Shown: positions 30,926 through 39,462 of the stretch, in pieces
How the letters are laid out: each line of letters opens with the position of its first letter
How positions within the stretch are numbered: position 1 is the first letter of the stretch
Position numbers and translations under genes: made by a program
Notes under the pieces: generated by a model
The model's input: only the letters and a program-made list of their open reading frames with translations
Told to the model about the DNA's origin: nothing
The model's database searches: none
IMG/VR virus record: IMGVR_UViG_3300042923_000502
Location: 1 to 64,000 of that record
From: a virus
Direction: 5' to 3' (one strand)
Length of the DNA stretch: 64,000 nucleotides

Positions 30926-31235
30926 ACTTGTACGTGATAAGATTCCTTTTATTGTTGAGGAAGATGGAAATAAATGTGGTATTGTCGTTCTTGAAAATGA
31001 TTTGGAGTATCTTCATGAGTTAAAAGTTAAGATGCAAGAAGAATTAGATGAATTCTTTTACACTGACGAAGAAGGTCAATTAGAAGAATTGGCTGATCTA
31101 ATTGAAGTCATCTATTCTTTCGTTGAAGCTAAAGGAGCTACGATTCACGAATTAGAGAAGATTAGACAGGAAAAAAGGATTGAACGTGGTAGTTTCAAGG
31201 ATAGAATTTTTCTGTTGTATGTAGATAAATTATAA
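30909..31235 (+). CDS. MazG-like nucleotide pyrophosphohydrolase
   Basis: 108 residues from MKVYNKLVRDKIPF, behind AAGGAGATAC. The pattern is that of the phosphoribosyl-ATP pyrophosphohydrolase/MazG superfamily: KLVRDKIP, KMQEELDEFF, EELADLIEVIYSF (acidic metal ligands) and the KRIERGSFKDRI tail. It likely hydrolyses nucleoside triphosphates, cleaning nucleotide pools or altering signalling nucleotides during infection. Confidence 0.82.
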   Translation: MKVYNKLVRDKIPFIVEEDGNKCGIVVLENDLEYLHELKVKMQEELDEFFYTDEEGQLEELADLIEVIYSFVEAKGATIHELEKIRQEKRIERGSFKDRIFLLYVDKL

Positions 31236-31249
31236 AGGAGGAAAATAAA

Positions 31250-31795
31250 ATGAAGCTATTCTTTGATATGGAATTTACTGGATTGCATCAAAACACTACA
31301 CCTATCTCTATTGGCTTGATTGATGAACAAGGTAAAATGTTCTATGCAGAATTTAATGACTACAAACAGAATCAAGTCGATGAATGGATTGAAGAAAATG
31401 TTATAAAATATCTACTCTACAACCACACTCTATTCCACTTGCATAAGTCACAATACAATGATATTTCCATGAAAGGAACCGTTGATACAGTTGCATCAGA
31501 ACTACGTGCTTGGTTATCTCAATATGATTCCGTTGAAATGTGGAGCGATTGTCTAGCATATGATTGGGTATTATTTAATCAATTGTTTGGTCATGCATTT
31601 AAGATTCCATCGAATGTTTACTACATTCCATTTGATTTATCAACTTTACTTTGGACTAAAGGAATTAATCCAGATATTAATCGTGAAGAGTTCGCTGGGT
31701 ATGTGTGGAGTTCAGATAATCATTATCCAAAACATTCTGCTCTATGGGATGCCAAAATCATTCGTGAATGTTATTGTAAGCTTGTAGAAATGTGA
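31250..31795 (+). CDS. DEDDh-type 3'-5' exonuclease
   Basis: 181 residues. FFDMEFTGL (D6, E8) is exonuclease motif I, SDCLAYDWVLF (~100) motif II, and HYPKHSALWDAKI (His and Asp, ~165) motif III. Short single-domain enzymes of this type resemble the Rv2179c-like exoribonucleases. RNA or DNA as substrate cannot be decided. AAAGGAGG site. Confidence 0.8.
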   Translation: MKLFFDMEFTGLHQNTTPISIGLIDEQGKMFYAEFNDYKQNQVDEWIEENVIKYLLYNHTLFHLHKSQYNDISMKGTVDTVASELRAWLSQYDSVEMWSDCLAYDWVLFNQLFGHAFKIPSNVYYIPFDLSTLLWTKGINPDINREEFAGYVWSSDNHYPKHSALWDAKIIRECYCKLVEM

Positions 31796-31799
31796 TTTA

Positions 31800-31949
31800 A
31801 TGAAGTATGACAAAACTAAAAAATATTATGTATATTGTTATAAGGAAGTTATTGTAAAAGGTGTAACATATTCATCCATAACAGAAGCATCTATCAAGTT
31901 AGGTGTATCAAGAACAACTATTGGAAGATGGTTGGGAATATATAAATAA
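31800..31949 (+). CDS. Small NUMOD-like helix-turn-helix protein
   Basis: 49 residues. YSSITEASIKLGVSRTTIGR is the modular DNA-binding motif (NUMOD1/IENR1) of homing endonucleases, here without a nuclease domain. Starts four bases after the exonuclease stop with no clear ribosome site, so translation may be coupled. Possibly a remnant of a homing nuclease. Confidence 0.6.
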   Translation: MKYDKTKKYYVYCYKEVIVKGVTYSSITEASIKLGVSRTTIGRWLGIYK

Positions 31950-31959
31950 TACCTAAAGA

Positions 31960-31993
31960 GAAAGCGCTGGAATTATCCAGCGCTTCTTTTTGT
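31960..31993. terminator. Convergent terminator
   Basis: AAGCGCTGG-AATTAT-CCAGCGCTT, with T-rich tail to the right and A-rich flank to the left, between convergent genes. Confidence 0.85.
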
Positions 31994-32509
31994 ATCTACT
32001 ACATTGCCAGTATTGTCTACTTTGTGTACGACTTCCTTCATTTCATCTTCCGCAAACATTTTACGCGCTTTCTCCATTACCCTTAATATATAGACGTAGC
32101 TTTCTTTCAAATCTTTACTTTCCTCTGCCATATCCCTCATGATCCGTTGTTGCTCAACTAACCGCTTATCTTGCTCAATTACTTTTTGCTCCAACATTTT
32201 ATTTTTCTTTTGTAAGGCTACCATTGTTTCAATAAAGTCATCCATTAACCCTTTTACTTGTGAACTCATGTTAGGAGTATCGGACATATTGTAAATTGGA
32301 TCATGTTCCAATGGTTCGTTGCTCTCAAGCTTAGGCAATAGGTGCTTATGCCATCTATTCCGACACATATAGAAGGTTACATTTAAAAGGGTTGCCGCTT
32401 CTTCCAATCTCTTTCTAACACTACCTTTGCTAGTAGTCATATGTTCCATCAGAATTGAATCTTCCGCATCTGTCCATTCGTGATTCGCACTCTTCTTTTT
32501 AATCTCCAA
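31973..32509 (-). CDS. SANT/RsfA-like regulator with coiled coil
   Basis: 178 residues. Residues ~10-60 (HEWTDAEDSILMEHM, RLEEAATLLNVTFYMCRNRW) match the Myb/SANT-like domain of the Bacillus RsfA family; the rest is a long coiled coil (ALQKKNKMLEQKVIEQDKRL). RsfA-type proteins regulate transcription in sporulating bacilli, so a phage role in late or host gene control is plausible. Promoter at 32564-32592. Confidence 0.75.
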   Translation of the reverse strand: MEIKKKSANHEWTDAEDSILMEHMTTSKGSVRKRLEEAATLLNVTFYMCRNRWHKHLLPKLESNEPLEHDPIYNMSDTPNMSSQVKGLMDDFIETMVALQKKNKMLEQKVIEQDKRLVEQQRIMRDMAEESKDLKESYVYILRVMEKARKMFAEDEMKEVVHKVDNTGNVVDTKRSAG

Positions 32510-32563
32510 GATAGATCACCTCATAGTGTTTTGTTATTTTATTTGGTGCTTGATCCTATTTTT

Positions 32564-32592
32564 ATCATACCGACTATTAGATCATAAGTCAA
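32564..32592 (-). promoter_or_regulatory. Promoter of the RsfA-like gene
   Basis: TTGACT (32592-32587), 17 bases, TATGAT (32569-32564). Confidence 0.7.
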
Positions 32593-33306
32593 CATTATTG
32601 GTAAACTTTTTGGTATTTTCTATAGTAGTGTACCAATATTTTCGCAGGGGTTCAGAAATGGGGTATAGGTCTATATATGAAAACACAGGAATTAGTTGAA
32701 ACATAGCCCCCCTTCTAGGTGTGATGAAATAGATGGGATTGTGTGATTTTATCTTTGAGACGTAGACATATGATTAAATGTGGAATTTGTGTGAGAGGTG
32801 TGTTTTACGACAACGCTGAAAATTGAGATATAGATAAGCGATACTGTATATAATCGGCTGACATTTGCGTTAACGAGTTTTTCCTTCTGCGTTAACAAAT
32901 TAGACGTCAGAGTGTGATGATGGTGATTAGGTTGGGTGTAGAAATAGGGTTGATAATGTGTTGAAAATATTGCGACTGCGCGGAGTTGCAGTGCCCTGGG
33001 GGTATTGGAAATTAAAACCATCTTTTCCGGTTTTTACTAACCCCGCCTATGTCGCGGAATTAGCGTTCTACGACACGGAACCGGATTCACCTCATAAATG
33101 GTAAAAAGTGGGTAAAAATATGAATTTAGTGATATTATGAATAATTGGTAAATATTTACTTTTTTAAAAAATTTTTGATTTTTAAAAATTTCCCTTTTTT
33201 TGGCATCGTAGAAACGCGCGACCATAACACTAACCGCACGATGTAAGACACACCTATCACCTTAGCGACCATCTAGCGACCTCTATCCATCCAATCATCC
33301 ATCCAA

Positions 33307-33315
33307 TCATCCACA
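33307..33315 (+). promoter_or_regulatory. DnaA-box-like site
   Basis: TCATCCACA, one mismatch from TTATCCACA, at the edge of the G-poor AT-rich block. Confidence 0.35.
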
Positions 33316-33786
33316 TAATCGCATACAACTATATTCAATCCTATCTTATGACCTCACATATTATCACCTCACATACAATCATATAAAACTATATTGCGCA
33401 CAATATAATAGCTTAACACTATATTGCACTATATTCTCTAGTTCTAAATATATCCAATATTCACCTATTAACCTACAATCTAATATCATCCTATCTAGTA
33501 TCATACTATTCAATTGCAAACAATATAATTTAACCCTATATAATGCAATCCTATCTAATAGCACACATTTAAATAGTTAACCTTTATATTAATCACTATT
33601 CTATCATGTAAAACTATATAGCTTCTCACTATATCATACAAAACTATATTGTACGCAATTTAATTCTATAATATATAATTGCATATCATTAATATAAATG
33701 TTAACTAATTGTATCCCAATAAATAGCCTACAATACTAACATACTAACATACTATACTAACATTATGCTAACATATGAATAAAAAG

Positions 33787-33805
33787 TTATCCACATATCC
33801 ACACA
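33787..33805 (+). promoter_or_regulatory. DnaA box pair
   Basis: Perfect TTATCCACA at 33787-33795 followed at once by TATCCACACA. Lies at the right edge of the AT-rich, G-poor segment. Confidence 0.55.
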
Positions 33806-34205
33806 CGTAAAAACGTGCATACATTGCATACAATCTAATTTTATCCTATTCAATATCATGAAATATAATTGTAATCAATAATATAGTAATCAATATGTTA
33901 GTGATCATGATATATTCTCCTTTCAAATAAATGTAAATATATACTAAATAATGCAATAGTATACTATATCCATAATATACCAATATGCCATTATATACCA
34001 TATGATATTGTCATTATGATATGATTTAAATGTTATTATCTATATGTTAATATCTACACGATATTATTAATATGTATATATCAATATCCAATTATATCCA
34101 ATATATAAAAGTCAATAGGGAACACATGTTGCCCATTCTAAGCCCTTAAATCAATTGGAATGACCTAGTGTATGTAAGTAAGTTTATACATCGCTTAGAA
34201 ACGAT

Positions 34206-35230
34206 AGAAAGCGCTTTCTTGGGAAATAAGTTGATTTGACGCCATTTGCAAACGCTTACATTTTAAAAAAGAGCGATTATTTCCCAAAACGCATGAATAA
34301 ATATGCATAAAAGTAGCATATGTAATCGCTTACATGCATACTTATTCATCCATACACACAAATGAGTGATAAAATGAGGATAAATCGCACATATCTAATA
34401 AATAGATGAATTATCATTTTCCAATCTAAATATGATATAGATTCAAAATCACTGATTGAAAACGCTTTCATTATACATATATATCCATATTAGTAATATA
34501 AAGTGTTATCTGACAAATAATGTTTAAATGGATATATATGTAAGCAAAACATACCCATAATGACTTACATTGTCTAGGGAATAGAGAATCATAAAAACGT
34601 TGTCACAAGGATTGTAAGCCGCTTTAATCACGTTCAATAGTGCATCTAATACCCATGTTAGGGTACACATATTGAACGTCTTAGAAGGGCAAATAAAGCG
34701 CTTACATTTCAATCGTATGTAAGCCATAAAAAATGTAAATATTTTCAAAATGAATATTTATGCATAAAAATGTTTCGGATGCATACCCGAAAATTTTTCC
34801 GAACATTAAAAAAGTCTTATGTATCAAGGCTTTGTGGCACTTACTTTCTGATAGTGACATTCATAAGCAAAAGTTATCACTATGATAAAAAAATCAAAAG
34901 TCCTTATGTAGCAAGGGATTGCGTTATTTTTACCAATATATGTATATACATTAAAAAATCTAATTGTGTCAATATTGTGAACGAATTTTAAAATTTATTG
35001 AAATACGATATTGACATTTTAGAATCATTTGATCCATCATTTTTAAAACACGAACATTATGACCGATTATGGCACAATATATAGTCAAAATCCGAACATT
35101 AAGCCATTTTAGCCTTTTTAGCTTAAAAAATGAACTATAATGCGAACATAAATTCTCATATTGACACCTAAAATATGGATATTGTAAGCGCTTACTTTCT
35201 ACTAAAAATTGTCAATTGTAAACGCTTACA
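34206..35230. repeat. Seven cre-like palindromes
   Basis: 14-base sites close to TGTAANCGNTTACA at 34206 (AGAAAGCGCTTTCT), 34247 (TGCAAACGCTTACA), 34321 (TGTAATCGCTTACA), 34457 (TGAAAACGCTTTCA), 34693 (ATAAAGCGCTTACA), 35183 (TGTAAGCGCTTACT) and 35217 (TGTAAACGCTTACA). This is the consensus of Firmicutes CcpA/LacI-family operators, but no gene lies nearby. Confidence 0.75.
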
Positions 35231-35261
35231 TGCAAAATAATACGAACATATGGGAACATAA
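34800..35261 (+). repeat. Direct repeats CGAACATWA
   Basis: Same-orientation copies at 34800, 35051, 35093, 35143, 35243 and a variant at 35253 (GGAACATAA). Interleaved with the cre-like sites. Half of a Gram-positive LexA box (CGAAC) or iterons for a Rep/partition protein. Confidence 0.55.
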
Positions 35262-35304
35262 TGTGTACATTTTGTGAAAACGGGCTTTTCAATGCTTTAT
35301 ACAT

Positions 35305-35333
35305 TTGCATACATTCCTATTACTTTGTAATAT
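35305..35333 (+). promoter_or_regulatory. Promoter of the large candidate RNA
   Basis: TTGCAT (35305-35310), 17 bases, TAATAT (35328-35333). The GC content jumps right after the expected start near 35340. Confidence 0.6.
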
Positions 35334-35339
35334 GGACAT

Positions 35340-36110
35340 ATCAACACGGCAACACGGCAACGAGAGCAACGAACGAACAACCCAACATTAAAAGAGGTTG
35401 AGCGTAGCAAGTGCGGACGACGGAAGCTACCCACACGCGAATAAGTGAGCAAAAGTAAGTCGCTAACTTATGGTAAGTGTGAGATAAAACGAATCAAAAA
35501 TGCTCACAAGGCTTGTACTTAGCGCAATGCCTAATACATGCTAAGGTGAAGTAATCACGGTTTAATGGGACTAGAAAGGGGAATGCAACCCAATAAGGGA
35601 TGTATGAGGAAAACAAGGTTTTGCTAAGTCTCACCTATCCTCACTAATACATGTGATGCAAAAAGATGGTTCTTTGAAAACTTAAAAGGTTTATGCCATA
35701 CCCAAAAAGGCATACATTGTATGAATTTAATCTCTAGTCTAATCGAATGGTTAAGACAATGAGGTAAGAAAATTTCTAGTAATAGTGAAGCGAATTGTCC
35801 AATGGAGACAATGAGCGCACATGAGCGGAAAAGCGTAACGCATTGCATACGTGAAGTGTTCATAAACTAGGAAAAGATTATTGCCTTATATGTATGAGAA
35901 TCTTAGACGAATTGGTTAACATTTATGTTAGCCAAGTGCGATTAAATAGCGTGTCAACGTTGGTCATACAATGTAAAAATCATCCTTTAATCATCCTAAA
36001 GGCGTTGCCTAAGATGCTATGGAGTACATATGTATTGTGTAGCATCTTGGACAACGTTGTAAGCAACTTACAAATAGTAGGTTACTTACAACGTTGTACA
36101 TACAACGAAT
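35340..36110 (+). ncRNA. Candidate large structured non-coding RNA
   Basis: About 770 bases without a credible gene, near 45-50% GC at its start against ~25% just upstream. Stems in order: GTAGC/GCTAC (35404, 35426), TAAGT/ACTTA (35456), CTTAGC/GCTAAG (35518, 35540), ATGTAT-GAGG/CCTC..ATACAT (35600-35652), TATGCC/GGCATA (35692), ATTGTC/GACAAT (35794), TTGGTTAAC/GTTAGCCAA (35912), AAGATGCTA/TAGCATCTT (36011, 36040), then the 13-bp hairpin at 36051. Size, setting (phage with tRNA arrays) and density of stems recall GOLLD/ROOL-type RNAs, though I cannot show homology. Confidence 0.55.
36051..36097 (+). repeat. Hairpin 0, ahead of the small-gene cassette
   Basis: ACAACGTTGTAAG (36051-36063)/CTTACAACGTTGT (36085-36097), perfect 13 bp. 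Could be the 3' end of the large RNA or the first intergenic hairpin. Confidence 0.75.
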
Positions 36111-36132
36111 AAAAAAATGGAGTGATTAAATT

Positions 36133-36792
36133 ATGCACCTTCCACAAATTAAAGTACCCGATATGAAAACGGTTATCAATGTTCCGATTCTTTTGTCCAC
36201 TAAAGAATTTCCGATTTTGTCGGAATATAACTCTTTCAAGGCTACCGGAGAAGTATTCAAGAATGCCGGAGACAATAGCGCCTATAATCTAGCACCTATT
36301 CACGCATGGGTTAACATTGATCAATTACAAGGTGAAATGGGAGCGGCATCACGGTTAGGTTTTGGTATGTATGATTCCGACTTGGACAAAAAGAACGGGT
36401 TGTATTACACAATGAAGCTAGATGAAAAGGGAGAAGGTCGGCACGTAAACGGCACAATAACATATACTATTGTGGCGGTTATGGTTAAAGGCAAAAAATA
36501 TTCCGTGAAGAAAGATCACAAGTTACCGAACGGAACAACAATTCAAACCAAATTCGAGTTCTCTTACAATGGTAAGAGCGCGAAAAATTCCACACTTTTT
36601 AAGCTTTTGCGCAAGCTCATTGCAAACGGGTTGTTACAATTTGACAAAACAACTCACTTGGAATTGCTTGGAAAAGTTGACAAAGAAAAGAAAGACGAAA
36701 AGCCCGCAAGTGTGGACATTCCGCAAGCCCCAAAAGGTAAGAGACGTAACAAAAGCGCAAGCGCGGAAGAATCAAAAGCCGCAAATGCTTAA
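36133..36792 (+). CDS. Unknown protein opening the rightward cassette
   Basis: 219 residues (MHLPQIKVPDMKTVINVPIL start), ATG behind ATGGAGTGAT. The first ~170 residues look like a compact beta-rich domain, with a basic, lysine- and alanine-rich tail (APKGKRRNKSASAEESKAAN). The acidic/basic layout would suit a nucleic-acid-binding protein, but I recognise no family. It is the largest of the early cassette genes. Confidence 0.7.
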   Translation: MHLPQIKVPDMKTVINVPILLSTKEFPILSEYNSFKATGEVFKNAGDNSAYNLAPIHAWVNIDQLQGEMGAASRLGFGMYDSDLDKKNGLYYTMKLDEKGEGRHVNGTITYTIVAVMVKGKKYSVKKDHKLPNGTTIQTKFEFSYNGKSAKNSTLFKLLRKLIANGLLQFDKTTHLELLGKVDKEKKDEKPASVDIPQAPKGKRRNKSASAEESKAANA

Positions 36793-36799
36793 TTTAAAA

Positions 36800-36864
36800 T
36801 TTAAAAATGATAGTAGTTAACAATTAGTAACTATGCTAATTGTTAACTATTCTTGATTTTTAAA
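36800..36864 (+). repeat. Intergenic two-tier hairpin 1
   Basis: Outer TTTAAAAAT (36800)/ATTTTTAAA (36856), inner TAGTTAACAATTA (36814)/TAATTGTTAACTA (36837). Followed by GTAAAGGATGG and the next ATG. Confidence 0.8.
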
Positions 36865-36887
36865 TTAAATGTAAAGGATGGTAAAAA

Positions 36888-36971
36888 ATGGAAATTAAAA
36901 AATGGAAATTAAAAAATGACAAGCCATGCCGCAAATGTGGCAAGCCGGGTTGCCGTTGTTCTTTACTCTAA
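36888..36971 (+). CDS. 27-residue zinc-knuckle peptide
   Basis: MEIKKWKLKNDKPCRKCGKP then GCRCSLL: four cysteines as CxxC..CxC, likely one zinc site. AAAGGATGG stands nine bases upstream. Flanked on both sides by members of the hairpin family, which supports it as a real cassette gene despite its size. Confidence 0.6.
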   Translation: MEIKKWKLKNDKPCRKCGKPGCRCSLL

Positions 36972-37031
36972 TTTTTGTAAGATATGGTATATAACACAAC
37001 TATTGTTATATACCAAATTGTTACAAAAATT
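36970..37031 (+). repeat. Intergenic two-tier hairpin 2
   Basis: Outer AATTTTTGTAA (36970, overlapping the stop)/TTACAAAAATT (37021), inner TGGTATATAAC (36985)/GTTATATACCA (37005). Confidence 0.85.
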
Positions 37032-37052
37032 TACAAAAAAGGATGATAAAAA

Positions 37053-37328
37053 ATGGAAAAAATTATCAAAATTGGAAATATTGTTATTTATGAGAAACTT
37101 TGTATGATAGATTTTTGGGTTGAATCTTCTATCGGTCGAAAAGATATGACACATAGCGAACTATACAACTTGCTAGTTGATTGCGACCAATGGAAAGTAA
37201 GAGATACAAGCGGCTTCATAACCTTTTGGCATGGAAAAATAGAAGTAACCGCATTTGTTAAGGAACGCGCAACAAGGGCATATTTTAACCCGGAATTAGT
37301 AGAAACAAATGCCGATTTTGCGGTATAA
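37053..37328 (+). CDS. Cassette gene, unknown
   Basis: 91 residues (MEKIIKIGNIVIYEKLCMID start), ATG behind AAAAGGATGATAAAA. Alpha/beta with a tryptophan-rich middle (DQWKVRDTSGFITFWHG). No family recognised. Confidence 0.68.
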   Translation: MEKIIKIGNIVIYEKLCMIDFWVESSIGRKDMTHSELYNLLVDCDQWKVRDTSGFITFWHGKIEVTAFVKERATRAYFNPELVETNADFAV

Positions 37329-37329
37329 C

Positions 37330-37391
37330 AATTTTTGGAAGAACTAGCATATAACATTAATTAAGTTATATGCTAACTTGTTTCAAAAATT
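37330..37391 (+). repeat. Intergenic two-tier hairpin 3
   Basis: Outer AATTTTTGGAA (37330)/TTTCAAAAATT (37381) with one G-U, inner TAGCATATAAC (37345)/GTTATATGCTA (37365). Confidence 0.85.
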
Positions 37392-37412
37392 TAACAAAAG
37401 GATGATAAAAAA

Positions 37413-37796
37413 ATGGAAATAAATCTAAGTTTTAGCGAGTTTCAACAAAAAGCGAGCATTTCCCAATTAATGGAAATTTTCAAAAAATTGGAAGAAAAAC
37501 AAAGTTTTTTAAACTTTCCATTTGAAACAATGAGAATTGAAATAACACTTTCCTTTAATTATTACAATTACATAAAAAAAGGAAAAAAAGTTATATCTAG
37601 TAACATTTCTTTGTTAGTCGATTTGCATCATAGAATAAATAACAATTCTTGGCACATGGATTGGATAAGATTGGATAATATTACATTAACTAGTTCACAA
37701 GTAGAATATTTTAACAATCTTGGCTTTACATTTGAGAATGAAGTTAAACAAGTCGCTAACAATGAAAATAGTCTATCAATAATTGTAAAAGATTGA
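37413..37796 (+). CDS. Cassette gene, unknown
   Basis: 127 residues (MEINLSFSEFQQKASISQLM start), ATG after AAAGGATGATAAAAAA. Asparagine- and aromatic-rich, no motif. Its 3' end forms part of hairpin 4. Confidence 0.68.
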   Translation: MEINLSFSEFQQKASISQLMEIFKKLEEKQSFLNFPFETMRIEITLSFNYYNYIKKGKKVISSNISLLVDLHHRINNNSWHMDWIRLDNITLTSSQVEYFNNLGFTFENEVKQVANNENSLSIIVKD

Positions 37797-37837
37797 AAAC
37801 ACGAATATTAGTTCGTGTTTTTTCTTGTTTTACAATT
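37781..37837 (+). repeat. Intergenic two-tier hairpin 4
   Basis: Outer AATTGTAAAA (37781, inside the gene end)/TTTTACAATT (37828), inner AAACACGAA (37797)/TTCGTGTTT (37812), loop TATTAG. Confidence 0.8.
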
Positions 37838-37858
37838 AAACTAAAAAGGATGATAAAA

Positions 37859-38350
37859 ATGGAAATTATGAAACAATATGCTAATTTAAAAATTGCTTAT
37901 GAAAGAGCGAAAGAAGAAGATAAAAATAGTATTAAGGATGAATTAAGGACGTTTCTTTATAACAATCCAAGCATATTATTTCCAATGATTGGTAATAAAT
38001 TATGGGAATATATAGGTGACTATGATCACATAAAAGAGGTTTTACAAGGTGAAGAGGAAAGGGACAAAGAAGAGGGAATAAACGAAGGCATGGTCTATTA
38101 TGATGCTACTATCGACTATACCGCAAAAGCTTTAGAAGCGGTTTTACGAATGGTTTTAGAATGGCACATCGAAAGCAATTTTAAATATGTTTCTTTTGGG
38201 CAAACTTACGTGAGCTTTTGGATTTATGCCGAAAAAGAAAATAAAACAAGATTTAACATTGAAACGGATATTTTACACATCATGGAAAATGAAATAAATG
38301 GTAAAAATGATTATGAAATGGTAATTGATGAAAGTGAATATATAGTATAA
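37859..38350 (+). CDS. Cassette gene, unknown
   Basis: 163 residues from MEIMKQYANLKIAYERAKEE, behind AAAGGATGATAAAA; an upstream in-frame ATG lies inside hairpin 4. Acidic helical N-terminus; the C-terminal part contains YVSFGQTYVSFWI, which resembles YACYGETYVELHF in the gene at 39109, so the two may share a domain. Confidence 0.66.
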   Translation: MEIMKQYANLKIAYERAKEEDKNSIKDELRTFLYNNPSILFPMIGNKLWEYIGDYDHIKEVLQGEEERDKEEGINEGMVYYDATIDYTAKALEAVLRMVLEWHIESNFKYVSFGQTYVSFWIYAEKENKTRFNIETDILHIMENEINGKNDYEMVIDESEYIV

Positions 38351-38410
38351 TTTTTGTAAGATAGGCAATATAAGTAAAATTTACTTATATTGCTAATTGT
38401 TACAAAAATT
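38349..38410 (+). repeat. Intergenic two-tier hairpin 5
   Basis: Outer AATTTTTGTAA (38349)/TTACAAAAATT (38400), identical to hairpin 2; inner GCAATATAAGTAAA (38365)/TTTACTTATATTGC (38380), different from hairpin 2. Confidence 0.85.
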
Positions 38411-38430
38411 TAAAAAAAGGATGATTGCAC

Positions 38431-39021
38431 ATGAGAGAAGTTAAACCATTTGAAAAAGTCGGAGAAATTAGGAATTCTTATGTAACATACAAATATTACG
38501 ATTATACCCAATATTCTAATCATAAAGATGAAATGTTAAAAAATGGGTATAGAGAAATAAACCAAATGTCATTAGAAGAAAATGACATTTGGTGCAAATT
38601 TGTAGAATACAAGGAAATTCCATTCCATGAAAGAAATTTTTCTAATTTAGATTGGGATAATAACGAAAGTGAATTGCAAGAAATTATGGATACTATGGCA
38701 AGCAATCCGCTTCAATGGGTAATCCCAAGATTTGGAGCAAAAGCGCGGCAAACAATGGGCGAATTATTTAAATACAATTACAAAGTATTTTATGAAGTAT
38801 GCGACTTATTAATAACACCAATTATGGAATCACATGGAGACTATGAAATATTTGGTGAAAATTTATTTAATGTCATTTTGTCAAATGTTAACAAATACGG
38901 TATTTTAGAAAATGACAATTATAAAATGCATCTTTCTAATGAATACGGTGTAACCGTCGAAACCGATTATTATAGAGGTGGTACTTGGGGAAGCTTTACA
39001 ATTGACGAAAGCGGATACTAA
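38431..39021 (+). CDS. Cassette gene, unknown
   Basis: 196 residues (MREVKPFEKVGEIRNSYVTY start) behind AAAAGGATGATTGCAC. Tyrosine- and asparagine-rich; C-terminus ETDYYRGGTWGSFTIDESGY echoes the ends of several neighbours. Unrecognised. Confidence 0.66.
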   Translation: MREVKPFEKVGEIRNSYVTYKYYDYTQYSNHKDEMLKNGYREINQMSLEENDIWCKFVEYKEIPFHERNFSNLDWDNNESELQEIMDTMASNPLQWVIPRFGAKARQTMGELFKYNYKVFYEVCDLLITPIMESHGDYEIFGENLFNVILSNVNKYGILENDNYKMHLSNEYGVTVETDYYRGGTWGSFTIDESGY

Positions 39022-39022
39022 C

Positions 39023-39082
39023 AATTTTTGAAAGAAAGAGCATATAACACAAACGGTTATATGCTCCATTGTTTCAAAAATT
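39023..39082 (+). repeat. Intergenic two-tier hairpin 6
   Basis: Outer AATTTTTGAAA (39023)/TTTCAAAAATT (39072), inner GAGCATATAAC (39038)/GTTATATGCTC (39056). Confidence 0.85.
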
Positions 39083-39108
39083 TAATAAGTAAAAGGAATG
39101 ATTGTAAA

Positions 39109-39372
39109 ATGATGGTAGTAATAGAGAGACAGGAAAGAGTAGAAGTCAAGTCAGTGATTGGTGCAAGATTACGTAAGATGATTAAAAAGTTGCCGCAATA
39201 CATCAAAACTGATATTTTTAAAATGATACATAATACATCAGGTGATTATGCTTGTTACGGTGAGACATATGTTGAACTACATTTCAGCAAGCAATGCCTG
39301 TCAGCAATTACATTGGATGCTATAAATATTGATGATAATACATCAAAACGTTTTACGCTTATCATCGAATAA
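39109..39372 (+). CDS. Cassette gene, unknown
   Basis: 87 residues (MMVVIERQERVEVKSVIGAR start), behind AAAAGGAATGATTG. The longer frame from 39028 would start inside hairpin 6. Contains SGDYACYGETYVELHF, similar to a segment of the 163-residue gene. Confidence 0.65.
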   Translation: MMVVIERQERVEVKSVIGARLRKMIKKLPQYIKTDIFKMIHNTSGDYACYGETYVELHFSKQCLSAITLDAINIDDNTSKRFTLIIE

Positions 39373-39378
39373 GACATA

Positions 39379-39439
39379 AAATTTGAAAAGATAGAAAGAT
39401 ACGAATATAAATTCGTATCTTTTAATTGTTTTCAAATTT
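39379..39439 (+). repeat. Intergenic two-tier hairpin 7
   Basis: Outer AAATTTGAAAA (39379)/TTTTCAAATTT (39429), inner AAAGATACGAA (39395)/TTCGTATCTTT (39412). Confidence 0.85.
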
Positions 39440-39462
39440 AACAAAAAAAGGATGATAACACA

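Larger units (their letters stand above)
32593..35304. other. Gene-free AT-rich region, candidate replication origin/centromere
   Basis: No frame with a ribosome site. 33.28-34.13 kb is extremely AT-rich and almost free of G on the plus strand, with scattered AAACTATAT and IR ATATTG-CGCA-CAATAT (33391). A 12-base unit ccatccaatcat repeats at 33287-33312. DnaA-like boxes, cre-like palindromes and CGAACATTA repeats follow. Left-side genes mostly run left and right-side genes run right, as expected around an origin. Confidence 0.55.

Noticed and set aside
32749-33021. Leftward frame of 90 codons in the gene-free region
   Set aside because: No ribosome site, low-complexity composition and location in non-coding repeat DNA; not protein-like.
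35660-35690. GGTTCTTTGAAAACTTAA, like rRNA spacer sequence
   Set aside because: No rRNA gene nearby; a short resemblance only.
35624-35863. Leftward frame across the candidate large RNA
   Set aside because: Lies opposite to stems, lacks a start signal, and is explained by structure.
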